Notes: generated by a model from the letters alone, not told the origin. A stretch of 64,000 nt of DNA from Burkholderiales bacterium (GCA_022841915.1 JALHQN010000001.1:124001-188000), one strand, 5' to 3'; shown: positions 19,735 to 29,393, counted from the stretch's first letter. A program made the numbers and translations.

Positions 19735-20643
19735 TCAGGCATTCGCCCGTCGCCGTGCATCCCAGCGGGTCGCGACGGCAATGCCGCCAAGGATCAGCGC
19801 GAGCGCGACCAGCGCGGTGGGCTGCACCGGTTCGTCGAGCAGCCACGCGCCTGCCGCCAGGGCTACCGGCGGATTCAGATAGTTGACCAGTGACATGAAC
19901 GTGGGGCCGGCGCGGGCAATCAGGCGGAAGTAGACCCAGGTGGCGACCGCGGTCGGTCCCAGGCCCAACCACAGACAGCTCGCGACGGCAGCCGCATCCG
20001 GGCGCAAGTTCCACGGCCGGTCGATCGCAAACGCAGCGATCAGCATGATCACCGCAGCGATCGTGGTCGTCCACGCCGAGGCGACCAGCGCATCGGTGAT
20101 CGGCATGCGCTTGGTGACGACCGAATTGCCCGCATAGCACAGCGCGCCGCCCAGGCAGGCGAGCTGCCCCAGCAGGACCGTTCCCGTGCCGCGCCACTGC
20201 TCGATCGCTTCGGGCCCGAGCAGAACGCCCAGACCGAGCAGACCGAGTGCGAATCCGACCAGCTTCGCTCGCGTGATCCGCTCCCCGGCCACGAAGCGGT
20301 GCGCAAGCAACAGGGTCGCCAGCGGCATGAATCCGACCAGTATGCCGGCCAGGCCGCTGTCGATGCTCTGCTGGCCCCAGGTGATCAGAAAGAAGGGCAG
20401 ACAATAACCGATCAAGGCCAGCACGAGAAAAAACCACCAACTCGCCGCATCGCGTGGCATGGGCAGACGCAACGCCCGCATGACGGCGAACAGCACGATC
20501 GCCGCGAGGACGATGCGACTGGCCACGATCGTCAGCGGGGTCAGCGTGCGAATCGCGATCTCGATGAAGTAGAACGACGTGCCCCACATGGCGACCAGCG
20601 TCGCCAGCATGAACCAGTCGATCGAGTCCCGCCGCGGCGTCAT
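19735..20643 (-). CDS. DMT superfamily (EamA) transporter
   Basis: A 302-residue inner-membrane protein with ten hydrophobic helices arranged as two EamA repeats. The first begins FMLATLVAMWGTSFYFIEIA and the second begins near LLGQLACLGGALCYAGNSVV. The second repeat carries the typical GPTAVATWVYFRLIARAGP and NYLNPPVALAAGAWLLDEP segments. It probably exports an amino acid or other metabolite; the substrate is not evident. It shares its direction with nadX, 91 bases away. Confidence 0.9.
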   Translation of the reverse strand: MTPRRDSIDWFMLATLVAMWGTSFYFIEIAIRTLTPLTIVASRIVLAAIVLFAVMRALRLPMPRDAASWWFFLVLALIGYCLPFFLITWGQQSIDSGLAGILVGFMPLATLLLAHRFVAGERITRAKLVGFALGLLGLGVLLGPEAIEQWRGTGTVLLGQLACLGGALCYAGNSVVTKRMPITDALVASAWTTTIAAVIMLIAAFAIDRPWNLRPDAAAVASCLWLGLGPTAVATWVYFRLIARAGPTFMSLVNYLNPPVALAAGAWLLDEPVQPTALVALALILGGIAVATRWDARRRANA

Positions 20644-20734
20644 GCCGCAGGCGCCCCTGGCGCAAACCTGCTCGATGGACGGGCGGCCGTCGTTCGCACC
20701 GGTTCATCGGCGCATGAACGACCCTGCGAATGCA

Positions 20735-21550
20735 TCAAGTACCGTAGCGCACGGGCGACTGCATCTGCTTCAGGGCGGCCAGGGCACTGTAGCAAGCGAG
20801 CCAAGCGGTCTTGGGGTTCTCCGGGGAGGGCACGTTGCGCAAGGTGATGCCGATCTCGCCCGAAGCCCCCTTCGCAGTGATGGTATGGGTGTTGCGCTCC
20901 AATCCGGGTTCGGCGACCACGACCAGGCGGGTGCGGTCGAAGCCGATGCCGGCCATCGAAAGCACTGCCGCGATATTTACATTCTGAGGGAAATGCTTGA
21001 CCCCGGCGCGGGCGGGCCCTTCGTAGAGGATGTAGGGCTCCGTCAAAGCATCGAGGTCGACCCCGAGGCTTTCCACATAGGCAATGCCCTTCCAAGCGCG
21101 CGGCGGCTTGGCCGAGCGAATCGTCACTTCGTCCAGCCCGGCGACGGCGGCGGCCTTGATCGCGTCGAGCGCACCGATGCCGCCCGAGGGCACGTACAGC
21201 AAGGCCCCGGTCGCGCGTGCTGCGCTCTCCAGTCGTTCGCGCAGCGCATCGTCGGCCATCGCCCCGCATGACAGCACGATGAGTGCAACACCTGCGGCGA
21301 GAATATGCTCGGCATGCTCCTCTACCCAGGCGTGCGCAGCTGCCTCGACCACGACATCGGGTCGGGCTGCGATGAATGCGTCGATGTCGCTGATGAAGGC
21401 CACATCCCGCTCCGCGCACAACGCACGGCACGATGGACTGCCCTGGCGGCCGAGAATCGCGACGACTTGGGCGTCCCCGAGCTCGCCCTTGGCGATGTTG
21501 TCCAGAAACAGTCTCGCAATGCTGCCTCCGCCTACGATACCCACGCGCAT
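20735..21550 (-). CDS. nadX: L-aspartate dehydrogenase
   Basis: A 271-residue NAD(P)-dependent enzyme that makes iminoaspartate for NAD synthesis or oxidises aspartate. The dinucleotide site is MRVGIVGGGSIARLFLDNI. The family motifs ALLYVPSGGIGALDAIKAAA and KHFPQNVNIAAVLSMAGIG are present, the latter holding the catalytic histidine. The length is typical. It diverges from a Bug-type receptor gene, with about 120 bases between, an arrangement that suggests a small catabolic locus in betaproteobacteria. No NadB is seen in the window. Confidence 0.88.
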   Translation of the reverse strand: MRVGIVGGGSIARLFLDNIAKGELGDAQVVAILGRQGSPSCRALCAERDVAFISDIDAFIAARPDVVVEAAAHAWVEEHAEHILAAGVALIVLSCGAMADDALRERLESAARATGALLYVPSGGIGALDAIKAAAVAGLDEVTIRSAKPPRAWKGIAYVESLGVDLDALTEPYILYEGPARAGVKHFPQNVNIAAVLSMAGIGFDRTRLVVVAEPGLERNTHTITAKGASGEIGITLRNVPSPENPKTAWLACYSALAALKQMQSPVRYGT

Positions 21551-21672
21551 GTGCGCTCCTTTGCTTGTTGCCAGGGTCGAATTTCGCTATCGTCGCTCAT
21601 TGTGCAGGCTCAAGGCAACGCGAGGCCTGTCGGGTGTACGCGCAAAGACGCGAATCGGAGGAGGAGATCTCT

Positions 21673-22641
21673 ATGGGCATCGCACTCAGAACGCTGGTCG
21701 CGGCCACCCTGGGCCTGTGTGCAACGACCGCGCCGGCACAGACCTATCCCGTCAAGCCGATTCGCATGATCATTCCGTTTCCGCCCGGAGGGCCGACCGA
21801 CATCTTCGGTCGCATGGTCGCGCAACACTTGTCCGAGGCCTTCAAGCAGCAGGTCATCCCGGACAATCGTCCGGGTGCCGGCGGCAACATCGGTGTGGAA
21901 CTCGCTACCAAGGCTCCCGCCGACGGCTACACGCTCACTGGCTTTACCGTCGCACAAACCATCGCACCCGGCATCTACAAGAAGCTCGGCTTCGATCCGC
22001 GCAGGGATCTCGCGCCCATCAGCCTGGTCGCGCTGGTGCCCAGCGTGCTGATGGTTCATCCCGCCTTGCCCGTGAAGAACGTGAAGGAATTGATCGCGGT
22101 CGCCAAAGCAAGGCCGAACGATCTCACCTACGCATCCACCGGCAACGGCACCTCGCCGCACATGCTGATGGAAATGTTCAAGTGGATGACGGGCACCCAG
22201 ATGGTCCACGTGCCTTACAAGGGTGCTGCACCCGCGCTCGTGGATCAGATGGCTGGCCAGGTCGTGGTCGCCTTCAACAGCGCCGTCGGCGCACTGCCCC
22301 ACGCCCGCAGCGGGCGGCTGCGGGCGTTGGCCGTCTCCACCGAAAAGCGCTTCGCCGCGATGCCCGATCTTCCGACGGTGGAAGAAGCCGGCGTGAAGGG
22401 ATATTCCGGCAGTTCGTGGCAAGGCGTGGCCGCACCGGCCGGCACGCCCCCCGAGATTCTCAATCGGGTGCAGGCGGAAATCGCCAGGATGCTGCAGCAG
22501 CCCGAGTTGCGGGAGCGCATCGTGAACGTGCTCGGCGGCATCCCTGTCGGCAATACGCCGACGGAGTTCAGCCAGTACATCGCGGCCGAAGTGGCCAAAT
22601 GGGAGCAGGTCGCCAAGGCTGCGAAGGTCAGCCTGAATTAA
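21673..22641 (+). CDS. Bug-family (TctC-like) periplasmic substrate-binding protein
   Basis: A 322-residue exported receptor of the tripartite tricarboxylate transporter type. The ATG at 21673 follows a strong GGAGGAG site. The signal peptide ends at PAQ, and the mature start TYPVKPIRMIIPFPPGGPTD is the Bug hallmark. The conserved MVHVPYKGAAPALVDQMAGQ loop is present. Such receptors bind carboxylates and often occur as orphans without TctA/TctB, as here. The nadX gene is divergent and adjacent. Confidence 0.92.
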   Translation: MGIALRTLVAATLGLCATTAPAQTYPVKPIRMIIPFPPGGPTDIFGRMVAQHLSEAFKQQVIPDNRPGAGGNIGVELATKAPADGYTLTGFTVAQTIAPGIYKKLGFDPRRDLAPISLVALVPSVLMVHPALPVKNVKELIAVAKARPNDLTYASTGNGTSPHMLMEMFKWMTGTQMVHVPYKGAAPALVDQMAGQVVVAFNSAVGALPHARSGRLRALAVSTEKRFAAMPDLPTVEEAGVKGYSGSSWQGVAAPAGTPPEILNRVQAEIARMLQQPELRERIVNVLGGIPVGNTPTEFSQYIAAEVAKWEQVAKAAKVSLN

Positions 22642-22735
22642 GGTCGCGGGCCACACACGCGGCTCGCCCGCGAAAACGAGTCGGGTCTATGCTCCTCGAC
22701 ACGGAAACTCTCCGCGGTCTACGCCGGGGGCAGAT

Positions 22736-23194
22736 TCACCCCGCCCGCAGCCAGAACGTCACCGGCCCATCGTTGACCAGCGCCACCTTCATGTCGGCGC
22801 CGAAGCGGCCGGTCTCGATCGTCGGTTGGCCCGTCTCGCAAGCATAGCGACGGCGCACCGCTCGTACCAGCCGGTCGAACAGCGCTTCGCCCAACGCCGG
22901 CGGCGCCGCGCTGGTGAAGCTCGGCCGCATCCCGCGCGTGGTATCGGCAGCGAGGGTGAACTGCGGCACGAGCAGCACGCCGCCGTCGATCTCCTGGACC
23001 GAGCGATTCATCTTGCCCGCCGCATCGGGGAAGATGCGATAGCCGAGCAGGCGCTCGGCCATCCGCTCGACCTGCGCGTCGGTATCGGCCGGCTCCACCG
23101 CGGCCAAAACGAGGATGCCACGTTCGATAGCACCGACCACGCAACCGTCGACCGTCACGCTGGCGCTGCTTACCCGCTGCACCAATCCGATCAT
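22736..23194 (-). CDS. dtd: D-aminoacyl-tRNA deacylase
   Basis: A 152-residue enzyme that removes D-amino acids (and glycine) mis-attached to tRNA. The start is MIGLVQRVSSASVTVDG, and the active-site strand is LLVPQFTLAADTTRGMRPSF, where most homologues read SSQFTL. The Gly-cisPro chirality motif is near the C-terminus in ALVNDGPVTFWL. It lies 14 bases after a Bug-type gene on the same strand. Confidence 0.95.
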   Translation of the reverse strand: MIGLVQRVSSASVTVDGCVVGAIERGILVLAAVEPADTDAQVERMAERLLGYRIFPDAAGKMNRSVQEIDGGVLLVPQFTLAADTTRGMRPSFTSAAPPALGEALFDRLVRAVRRRYACETGQPTIETGRFGADMKVALVNDGPVTFWLRAG

Positions 23195-23208
23195 CGCATC
23201 GATCCCTC

Positions 23209-24186
23209 TCAGTCGACGCGAGCGCCCGATGCCTTGACGACCCCTGCCCATCGATCGATCTCGCCTTTCACGTAGGCGGTGAACTCGGCGACGTTCATGG
23301 GATTGGGATCGGCGCCCTGACGGGCCAAGCGCTCCTGCATCTCGGGACGCTCCATGGCGCGCCTGACCTCTGCGTTGAGTTGCGCCAGGATCGCCGGCGG
23401 CGTGCGTGCCGGCGCATGCATTCCGAACCAGGCATTCGCTTCGTAGCCCTTGATGCCCGACTCGTCGAGGGTCGGCAGATCGGGCGCGGCACGCGAGCGC
23501 TTGAGCCCCGTGGTGGCCAGGCCGCGCAGCTTCCCCGACCGAATATGCGGCAGAGAGGACACCGCATTGGCGAACGCAAGCGGAACCTGCCCGGCGATGA
23601 CATCCGCCTGGCCTTGCGCACCGCCCTTGTAGGGCACCTGCAGCAGCTGGGTGGAGGTCATCACCTCGAACATCACGCCGGCCAGATGGCTCGCGCTGCC
23701 TTGCCCCGCAGTCGCATAAGCCACTTTGCCCGGACGAGCGCGTACGTAAGCGATGAGTTCGGCGACGTTGTTGACGGGCAGTGCAGGATGAATGACCAGG
23801 ATGTTCGGTACGGTGGCGACGAACGCGATCGGTGCGAAATCCTTGAGCGTGTCGTAGGGCAGTTTGCTGCGCAGGCTCGGATTGATCACGTGGCTGGTGA
23901 AGGCAAACAGCAGGGTGTAGCCGTCGGGTTGCGCACGCGCCACGGTCTCGGTGCCGATGATGCCGCCACCGCCGCCCCGGTTGTCGACGATGAACTGCTG
24001 GCCGAAAGTGTCCGAGAGGTGCTGAGCGGTCAGACGCCCGAGGATGTCGGTGCCGCCACCCGGCGGGGCATTTACCAGCATGCGCACGGGCCGCTTTGGA
24101 TAATCGGCAGGCGCATCGGCACTCGGCCGCTGCGCATGCGCACCCGCCGCCACGCAAGCGAGAAGACACATCGATAGACGCAACAC
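23209..24186 (-). CDS. Bug-family (TctC-like) periplasmic substrate-binding protein
   Basis: A 325-residue exported receptor, the second in this region. A GTG start at 24186 is supported by GGAGGA eight bases upstream. The signal peptide ends near GAHAQ, and the mature protein has the Bug pattern YPKRPVRMLVNAPPGGGTD and the LLQVPYKGGAQGQADVIAGQ loop. No TctA/TctB membrane genes are nearby. It is only moderately similar to the receptor at 21673, so it is not a recent duplicate. Confidence 0.92.
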   Translation of the reverse strand: MLRLSMCLLACVAAGAHAQRPSADAPADYPKRPVRMLVNAPPGGGTDILGRLTAQHLSDTFGQQFIVDNRGGGGGIIGTETVARAQPDGYTLLFAFTSHVINPSLRSKLPYDTLKDFAPIAFVATVPNILVIHPALPVNNVAELIAYVRARPGKVAYATAGQGSASHLAGVMFEVMTSTQLLQVPYKGGAQGQADVIAGQVPLAFANAVSSLPHIRSGKLRGLATTGLKRSRAAPDLPTLDESGIKGYEANAWFGMHAPARTPPAILAQLNAEVRRAMERPEMQERLARQGADPNPMNVAEFTAYVKGEIDRWAGVVKASGARVD

Positions 24187-24319
24187 TGGCTCGTTCCTCC
24201 GTTGGGTACTCGTTATCGACGCCGCTCAAAGGCGAGCATGTCGTCTGTGCGACATCCGAACGACGACGCTGTCGTTGCGTCGATTGTAGCCCGCTGCAAA
24301 ACCTGGGAAAATCGAAACC

Positions 24320-24562
24320 ATGGAAAAGATCGTTCCCCCCGAATACGCAGCCGCCGTGCAGCAACTCTTCGACGAGACCATCGAAGCGGTTCAACTGGCC
24401 AAGCAATGCAAGGAAGTCGACGACTTGTGGGCGACGCTCGCAGTCGCCCTACTCAAGCTCGATCTGGCATCGAACTTCATCGAGCAGCACCAGCCGGGCT
24501 TCATCAAAGAGATCAACGCAGCCAAGCAGCGCGTCATGTCTGCACTGACGCCGAAGCATTGA
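24320..24562 (+). CDS. small hypothetical protein
   Basis: An 80-residue acidic, mostly helical protein with no family I recognise. It has no signal peptide or membrane helix. Support comes from an ATG start, a clean frame and ordinary codon use, and from its intergenic position between a divergent Bug gene and a phosphoesterase. Two predicted helices are separated near the segment LDLASNFIEQHQPGF. A regulatory or chaperone-like role would be a guess. Confidence 0.6.
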   Translation: MEKIVPPEYAAAVQQLFDETIEAVQLAKQCKEVDDLWATLAVALLKLDLASNFIEQHQPGFIKEINAAKQRVMSALTPKH

Positions 24563-24776
24563 GCGCCTCCGGGGCCGGGTCGATCGGGCGCTGAGGCAAC
24601 CCCCATCAGCCTGTCTCGAAACGCTCGCACCCGCCTCTTCCCACCTTCCATACCGCAGCACCTGCCCTCGCCAGATTTCGGGCGCGTGCCGCTTGCGTCG
24701 GCGTCGACGCTCGCCTAGATTGGCGTATTCGCTGAACCCCCAAGACCTACCCAATGGCATCGATTGCGAGGCGAGC

Positions 24777-25634
24777 ATGCCCCTCACCGAAGAACTGCGA
24801 CTCATCCAGGTAGCCGATCTGCATCTGGGCGCCGGCCGCGAACACCATCTCGACAACTGGCGCAAGGTGCTCGCCTGGGTCGAACGCGAACGTCCCGACA
24901 TGGCAGTGATCAACGGCGATCTCATCATGAGCGATCCCGACACGGAATCAGACCACGAGTTCGCTCGCACCCAAGTCGATCGCCTCGGCATTCCGACGCG
25001 CTTTCTGCCGGGCAATCACGACGTCGGCGACAACGTCCTGTTCGGCAAGATGGCGCAGCGTGTCACCCCGGAGCGACTGGCGCGCTTTCGTCGTCACTAC
25101 GGCGAAGACCACTGGTCGTTCGCCGCCGCCGGATGGGGCTTCGTGGGCGTGAATGCCCAGTTGTTCGGCAGCGGTGGACTCGCGGCCGAAGCCGAGCAGT
25201 GGGCATGGCTGGAGCGCAGCCTCGCGCAACTCGACGGCAAGCCGATCGTACTGTTCACGCACAAGCCGCTGTTCCTCGACTTCCCCGGCGAAGGCGACCA
25301 CGAAGATCCCACCATGCGCCAATCGGTTGTCGATGCGGCAAGCCGCGCGCGTTTGCTGGCGCTGGCCCACGCTCACGACGTGCGCATCGTCAGCAGCGGC
25401 CACAAGCACCAGACACGCACGTTCTCCCTCGACGGGATCTATCATTTCTGGGGGCCGGCGACCGCCTGCGTGAACGGCCCGCCGACCACGCTGCACTACG
25501 GCACTCGGGAAGTGGGCTTCATCGATTATCGGTTCCGCTCGGACGGCACGTTCGAGCATCGCGTGACCGGCGCGGATTTCCTGTTTCGGCACGAGAACTA
25601 CATTCGCAAGCTCTGCGATCCGGATACCCACTGA
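24777..25634 (+). CDS. calcineurin-like metallophosphoesterase
   Basis: A 285-residue cytoplasmic phosphoesterase. The two-metal site motifs appear in order: DLHLG (residues 14-18), NGDLI (about 47), GNHD (about 80), then the distal histidine motifs FTHKPLFLD and SGHKHQTR. These are the D-x-H, G-D-x, G-N-H-D and GH-x-H sets of the family. The start at 24777 is the ATG nearest the first motif. The CpdA/Icc cAMP phosphodiesterase group is one possibility, but the substrate is unproven. Confidence 0.88.
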   Translation: MPLTEELRLIQVADLHLGAGREHHLDNWRKVLAWVERERPDMAVINGDLIMSDPDTESDHEFARTQVDRLGIPTRFLPGNHDVGDNVLFGKMAQRVTPERLARFRRHYGEDHWSFAAAGWGFVGVNAQLFGSGGLAAEAEQWAWLERSLAQLDGKPIVLFTHKPLFLDFPGEGDHEDPTMRQSVVDAASRARLLALAHAHDVRIVSSGHKHQTRTFSLDGIYHFWGPATACVNGPPTTLHYGTREVGFIDYRFRSDGTFEHRVTGADFLFRHENYIRKLCDPDTH

Positions 25635-25698
25635 CCGACGCCGCGATTGCCGCCGGGCGCGAAGAGGTCGACAGCGCCCCGGCGAAACCGCACGGCGA

Positions 25699-26442
25699 TC
25701 AGCGTGTTTTCGCCGCCTCGTCGAGCAGTTTCTCGACTTGGCCCGCGAGCATCCCGCCCGAAACCACCGTACCGTCGGCGAAGATCATCGTCGGCGTGAC
25801 ATCTATCTTCAGCTGGGTGCCGATTTCCTCGATCTTCTTGATCGGATCGCGACAAGGCTTGGCCTTGGGGTCGATCCGGTTGAGCATCAGTTCGTCCCAC
25901 GCCTTGGCGCGATCGGGTGAGCACCAGACGGCCTGCGAGCGCGCGGTGGCGCCCTTGTGCAAGCGCTCGATCGGATAGAGGAACGTGTAGATCGTGACGT
26001 TGGTGAGCCGCGCCAGCTCTTTCTCCTGGATGACGCAATGCTGGCACAGCGGATCGGAGAAGATCGCGAGCCGGCGACTGCCGTCGCCCTTCACCTTCTT
26101 GATCGCCAGATCGAGAGGCAGCCTCTTCCAGTCGATGGCGGTCAGCTTGCGCAGCCTCTGCTGCGTGAGGTTCTGGCTGGTCTTCACGTCGATCAGGTTG
26201 CCCACGAGGATGTAGGTCACCTGCTCGTCGGTGTAGAAGAGCTTGTTGTCCATGAGCACTTCGTACAATCCCGCATAGGGCGTTCGAAACGCGTTCTCGA
26301 CGAACGCTTGGGGAAACCGTTCTTTCACCCGCTTGATGACTTCCTGTTCGTTGGCCAGGACGCCCCCATTGCAGGCGAGCAGCATGACGAAGCCTGCGCA
26401 GCATGCAAGCCAGCGGGTGCGAAACTGCAGGATGAGGTTCAT
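25699..26442 (-). CDS. dsbC: DsbC-family thiol:disulfide interchange protein
   Basis: A 247-residue exported protein. The ATG at 26442 follows a GAGAA site and opens a signal sequence. That sequence contains LLAC, so lipoprotein processing is possible as an alternative to ordinary cleavage after VLA. The dimerisation domain is followed by a thioredoxin fold with active site DPLCQHC and cis-proline VTPTM. Most DsbC proteins have CGYC, so the CQHC pair is unusual and would alter its redox potential. It should isomerise disulfides in periplasmic proteins such as the cytochromes. Confidence 0.88.
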   Translation of the reverse strand: MNLILQFRTRWLACCAGFVMLLACNGGVLANEQEVIKRVKERFPQAFVENAFRTPYAGLYEVLMDNKLFYTDEQVTYILVGNLIDVKTSQNLTQQRLRKLTAIDWKRLPLDLAIKKVKGDGSRRLAIFSDPLCQHCVIQEKELARLTNVTIYTFLYPIERLHKGATARSQAVWCSPDRAKAWDELMLNRIDPKAKPCRDPIKKIEEIGTQLKIDVTPTMIFADGTVVSGGMLAGQVEKLLDEAAKTR

Positions 26443-26644
26443 CGTTTCTCGTTCGATCGTGGCTGCGGAACCGGCGTCGGAGCGTATCGACACGCGCCGA
26501 CGGCGTGGCCGGACGATAGCCGATTCAGCCGATGCTGTCATCGGCGATCGATCAGCCGGCGCCGGGGACGACAGACAGCTTGCCTTGACCGTACCGGGCA
26601 CGCCTTGTAGGCTGGCGTGCTCACCCACCCACAGAGGAACCGCC

Positions 26645-26995
26645 ATGAGCCAGATCGTTCGTCACGACCCGAGTCCCATTTTGTCGCGCGCCGTGGAGTA
26701 CAACGGCATGGTTTTCGTCGCCGGTCTGACCGCCGATGACTACTCGCTCGACATCAAGGGCCAAACGGCGCAGGTGCTCGCCAAGATCGACAAGTACCTC
26801 GCTGCTGCAGGCACGAACAAGTCCCGCCTGCTGTCGGCGCTGATCTACGTGAGCGAAATGAGCAACAAGGAAGCGATGAACGAGGTGTGGACCGCTTGGA
26901 TCGACAAGGCCAATCTGCCCGCGCGGGCGTGCGTACAGGCCCAGCTCGGTTCTTCCAAGACCCTGGTCGAGATCGTCGTCACAGCCGCCAAGTAG
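26645..26995 (+). CDS. RidA family protein
   Basis: A 116-residue protein of the YjgF/YER057c/UK114 (Rid) family, which deaminates reactive enamine/imine intermediates. The pattern VEYNGMVFVAGLTAD, then KSRLLSALIYVSEMSN, is typical, and the key arginine is in LPARACVQAQLG. It lacks the full set of RidA active-site residues, so it may be in a Rid1-7 subfamily rather than true RidA. The start is the ATG after GGAACCGCC. Confidence 0.85.
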   Translation: MSQIVRHDPSPILSRAVEYNGMVFVAGLTADDYSLDIKGQTAQVLAKIDKYLAAAGTNKSRLLSALIYVSEMSNKEAMNEVWTAWIDKANLPARACVQAQLGSSKTLVEIVVTAAK

Positions 26996-27023
26996 CCGCC
27001 CCCGGTTCAGTCCCGGTGGATGC

Positions 27024-28025
27024 TCACACCGGGACGATCCGCCGCGTAGCGATCGACTCGACCACCGCTTCGGCAAGTCGAATGGCGCGCACCCCGTCCG
27101 CACCGGTGGGCAATCCGCAAGGCTCGCCTCCCATCTCGCGTTCGAAGTACTGCAGTTCGAGCACATAACCCGGGGTAGGCGCGAATTGCTCGATCCGAAC
27201 ACCGGCTGCATCCGTGATGCTCAGATCGTAGCGTTCGGCCCATCGCAGCGCGGAGGTGGCCGCCATGCCGTCGGTCGCTTCGATCACCAAGTCGTTGGTC
27301 GCATGAGGCGTCTCGCGGCTCGCCCGGATCTGCACCTGGCAGCCACCCTCCAAAGCACCCAGAATGGCGATGGTATCGTCGGCCAAGCCGGCCTTGCGAT
27401 CCGGATGCGAGGACGCCGCGATTTCCGCGAACCGCTTGCCGGTGAGCCATTCGACCAAGTCGAGCAGATGCACCGCCATGTCGAACAGCGCACCGCCTTG
27501 CGCGGCCTGCAGCCGCCAGCCCGCGCGCAACAGCGCCGGCCCGGTCCGGGACAAGGATACGGCTCGCGGCTCGCCAATCGCATTCGACCGCAACAACGCC
27601 CGCATGCGGGCCATGATGGCCTCGAGGCGGATATAGAAACCTACGCGCAATAGCACCCCCGCGCGTGCGCATGCTTCGACCATTGCTTCGCCGTCGCGGA
27701 CCGTAAGCGCCAGCGGCTTCTCGCACAGGACATGTTTGCCCGCATGCGCGGCTGCCAGCACCATGTCGCGATGCAGTTCGTTGGGCGTGGCAATGAATAC
27801 GGCATCGATATCCGGGTCGGCGACGAGCGCCTTGTAGTCTGGATAGCAGCGCTCGGCTCCGAACTGCCGGGCGAATGCCTCGGATTTCTCCAGAGAACTC
27901 GCTGCACAGCCCAGGATTGTCGACGTGGGGCTGGCGCGCAACGCCGGGGCAATTTGGGTGACCACGATACGACCGGGTCCGACAATGCCCCAGCGCACTG
28001 GATTCACGGTGCGGTGTGCTTGCAT
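27024..28025 (-). CDS. Gfo/Idh/MocA family oxidoreductase
   Basis: A 333-residue NAD(P)-dependent oxidoreductase. The Rossmann start is VRWGIVGPGRIVVTQIAPAL, and the family's EKP motif appears as HVLCEKPLALTV. The C-terminal domain has DMAVHLLDLVEWLTG, with the conserved histidine. These enzymes act on sugars, inositols or related compounds. Context gives no pathway; its stop faces the rid gene stop with 28 bases between. Confidence 0.9.
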   Translation of the reverse strand: MQAHRTVNPVRWGIVGPGRIVVTQIAPALRASPTSTILGCAASSLEKSEAFARQFGAERCYPDYKALVADPDIDAVFIATPNELHRDMVLAAAHAGKHVLCEKPLALTVRDGEAMVEACARAGVLLRVGFYIRLEAIMARMRALLRSNAIGEPRAVSLSRTGPALLRAGWRLQAAQGGALFDMAVHLLDLVEWLTGKRFAEIAASSHPDRKAGLADDTIAILGALEGGCQVQIRASRETPHATNDLVIEATDGMAATSALRWAERYDLSITDAAGVRIEQFAPTPGYVLELQYFEREMGGEPCGLPTGADGVRAIRLAEAVVESIATRRIVPV

Positions 28026-28195
28026 GGGTGGGCGATCCGAAGCGAGTCAGGGCGCCCCTCGATATGCGGGCGGCGTTGAATAGTCCGGATCATAAACCGG
28101 GACACCCGATCACATCGAGCACGTGTCGAGCCATGCAGAAGTCGGCACCATTTCGCGACAGGGCGCCTGAAGCCCGGCTCCGACCGCGGCAACGG

Positions 28196-29101
28196 TCAAT
28201 AGAGCAAAAGCGAGCCCGGTGCCACGATTTCGATCACCTGCAGCCAGTTCATGTCGACGTCGACCATGACTTCTTCGAGTTCGCTGGGCGAGCACCTGGC
28301 CTGATTCCAGGCATCGTCCGCATCGACGAGCACCGGCACCTCGTCGGAGCGCTTCAGCTCCATGTAATCCGCAACGCGCGAACCGAGATGGATAAGTGCA
28401 GCTTCCTGGGTGTACTCGGGCGCTTCCGCGAACCGATGGTGATAGCGTACCGGGACGGCGAGGGACGGCGGAAGATTCCAGCGTTCGAGCAGCACGGCGC
28501 CGACATCGGCGTGGGTGAAACCGAGCAGGGCGAACTCGACGTCATCCTGAGACTGACCCTCGCGCACGGCCTCCAGAACGCGAGTCGAGACGGTGGGCAC
28601 TTGGTGATACAGCACGAGCTTGCCGATGTCGTGCATCAGGGCGGCAAGAAACACGCGCTCGCGATGGCGCTTCAGCGACGACTCGGCAAAACCGCGCGCC
28701 GCCAGTGCGGCCCGTACGCTGTGCTGCCAGAACGTTTCCATGTCCACCAGCTTGTAGGAAATGCTCTTGAAGGCCTGGGCCGCCGACGTCGTGAGCACCA
28801 GCGAGTGCAATTCGCTGGTGCCGATCATGGCGATCGCCTTGGAGATCGTGTCGACACGGGTGCGCAATCCGAAGTATGCGCTGTTCACGGCGCGCAAGAC
28901 ACGGGCCGCGAGCGCTGCATCCAGGCTCACGACCTCGGCGATTTCGTTGGCGCTCACGTCCGGATCGACGAGCAGCGCGTTGAGTCTGATCGCGGCGTCC
29001 GGCAGTGAGAGCAGATCGTCGACCCCCTCCACGACCGACTCTGCCGTCAGCACCGGGGTCAGATTGACGGGGTTCTCCTGCGCTGCAAGCGTGGCGTGCA
29101 T
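28196..29101 (-). CDS. HDOD domain signalling protein
   Basis: A 301-residue cytoplasmic protein with an HDOD domain (metal-dependent-phosphohydrolase-like output domain): DDLLSLPDAAIRLNALLVDP, then NSAYFGLRTRVDTISKAIAM. An HD pair is retained in ALMHDIGKLVLYHQ, so catalytic activity cannot be excluded, although most HDOD proteins are regulators. It relates to the HDOD part of the kinase at 55664. No receiver or GGDEF domain is attached. Confidence 0.88.
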   Translation of the reverse strand: MHATLAAQENPVNLTPVLTAESVVEGVDDLLSLPDAAIRLNALLVDPDVSANEIAEVVSLDAALAARVLRAVNSAYFGLRTRVDTISKAIAMIGTSELHSLVLTTSAAQAFKSISYKLVDMETFWQHSVRAALAARGFAESSLKRHRERVFLAALMHDIGKLVLYHQVPTVSTRVLEAVREGQSQDDVEFALLGFTHADVGAVLLERWNLPPSLAVPVRYHHRFAEAPEYTQEAALIHLGSRVADYMELKRSDEVPVLVDADDAWNQARCSPSELEEVMVDVDMNWLQVIEIVAPGSLLLY

Positions 29102-29235
29102 GAAAGGTATTCCTTACGGGAGGCGGCGAGCGACTGAAAGTCAGTTCCTTTACGGCCACTGACGAGCGGCCTTTAGAGCGCGTTCGTCTTGAAAGTGAAA
29201 GTCGGTCGGGGACGGACAAACTGGCGCGTTGACCC

Positions 29236-29241
29236 TAGAAT
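29236..29241 (+). promoter_or_regulatory. candidate -10 hexamer
   Basis: TAGAAT within CCCTAGAATCAGGG, upstream of the GNAT gene. If used, transcription would begin near 29248 and exclude starts before that point. Confidence 0.35.
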
Positions 29242-29393
29242 CAGGGCCGATACAGGAAGTCCCTGCGCGCCAGGTCATCGGCACGCGTCCCCCTGATCTG
29301 TCGATGCTTGCTCCGTCCCCCGTCACCGAGGCCACGACTTTGGAACAGACCCCATCACCCCAAGACGACGAGCGGCCGGAAGGTGCCTGCTCG

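Noticed and set aside
22645-22672. CGCGGGC/GCCCGCG stem between convergent Bug and dtd genes
   Set aside because: No T-run on the useful side for either strand, so a terminator call is not supported.
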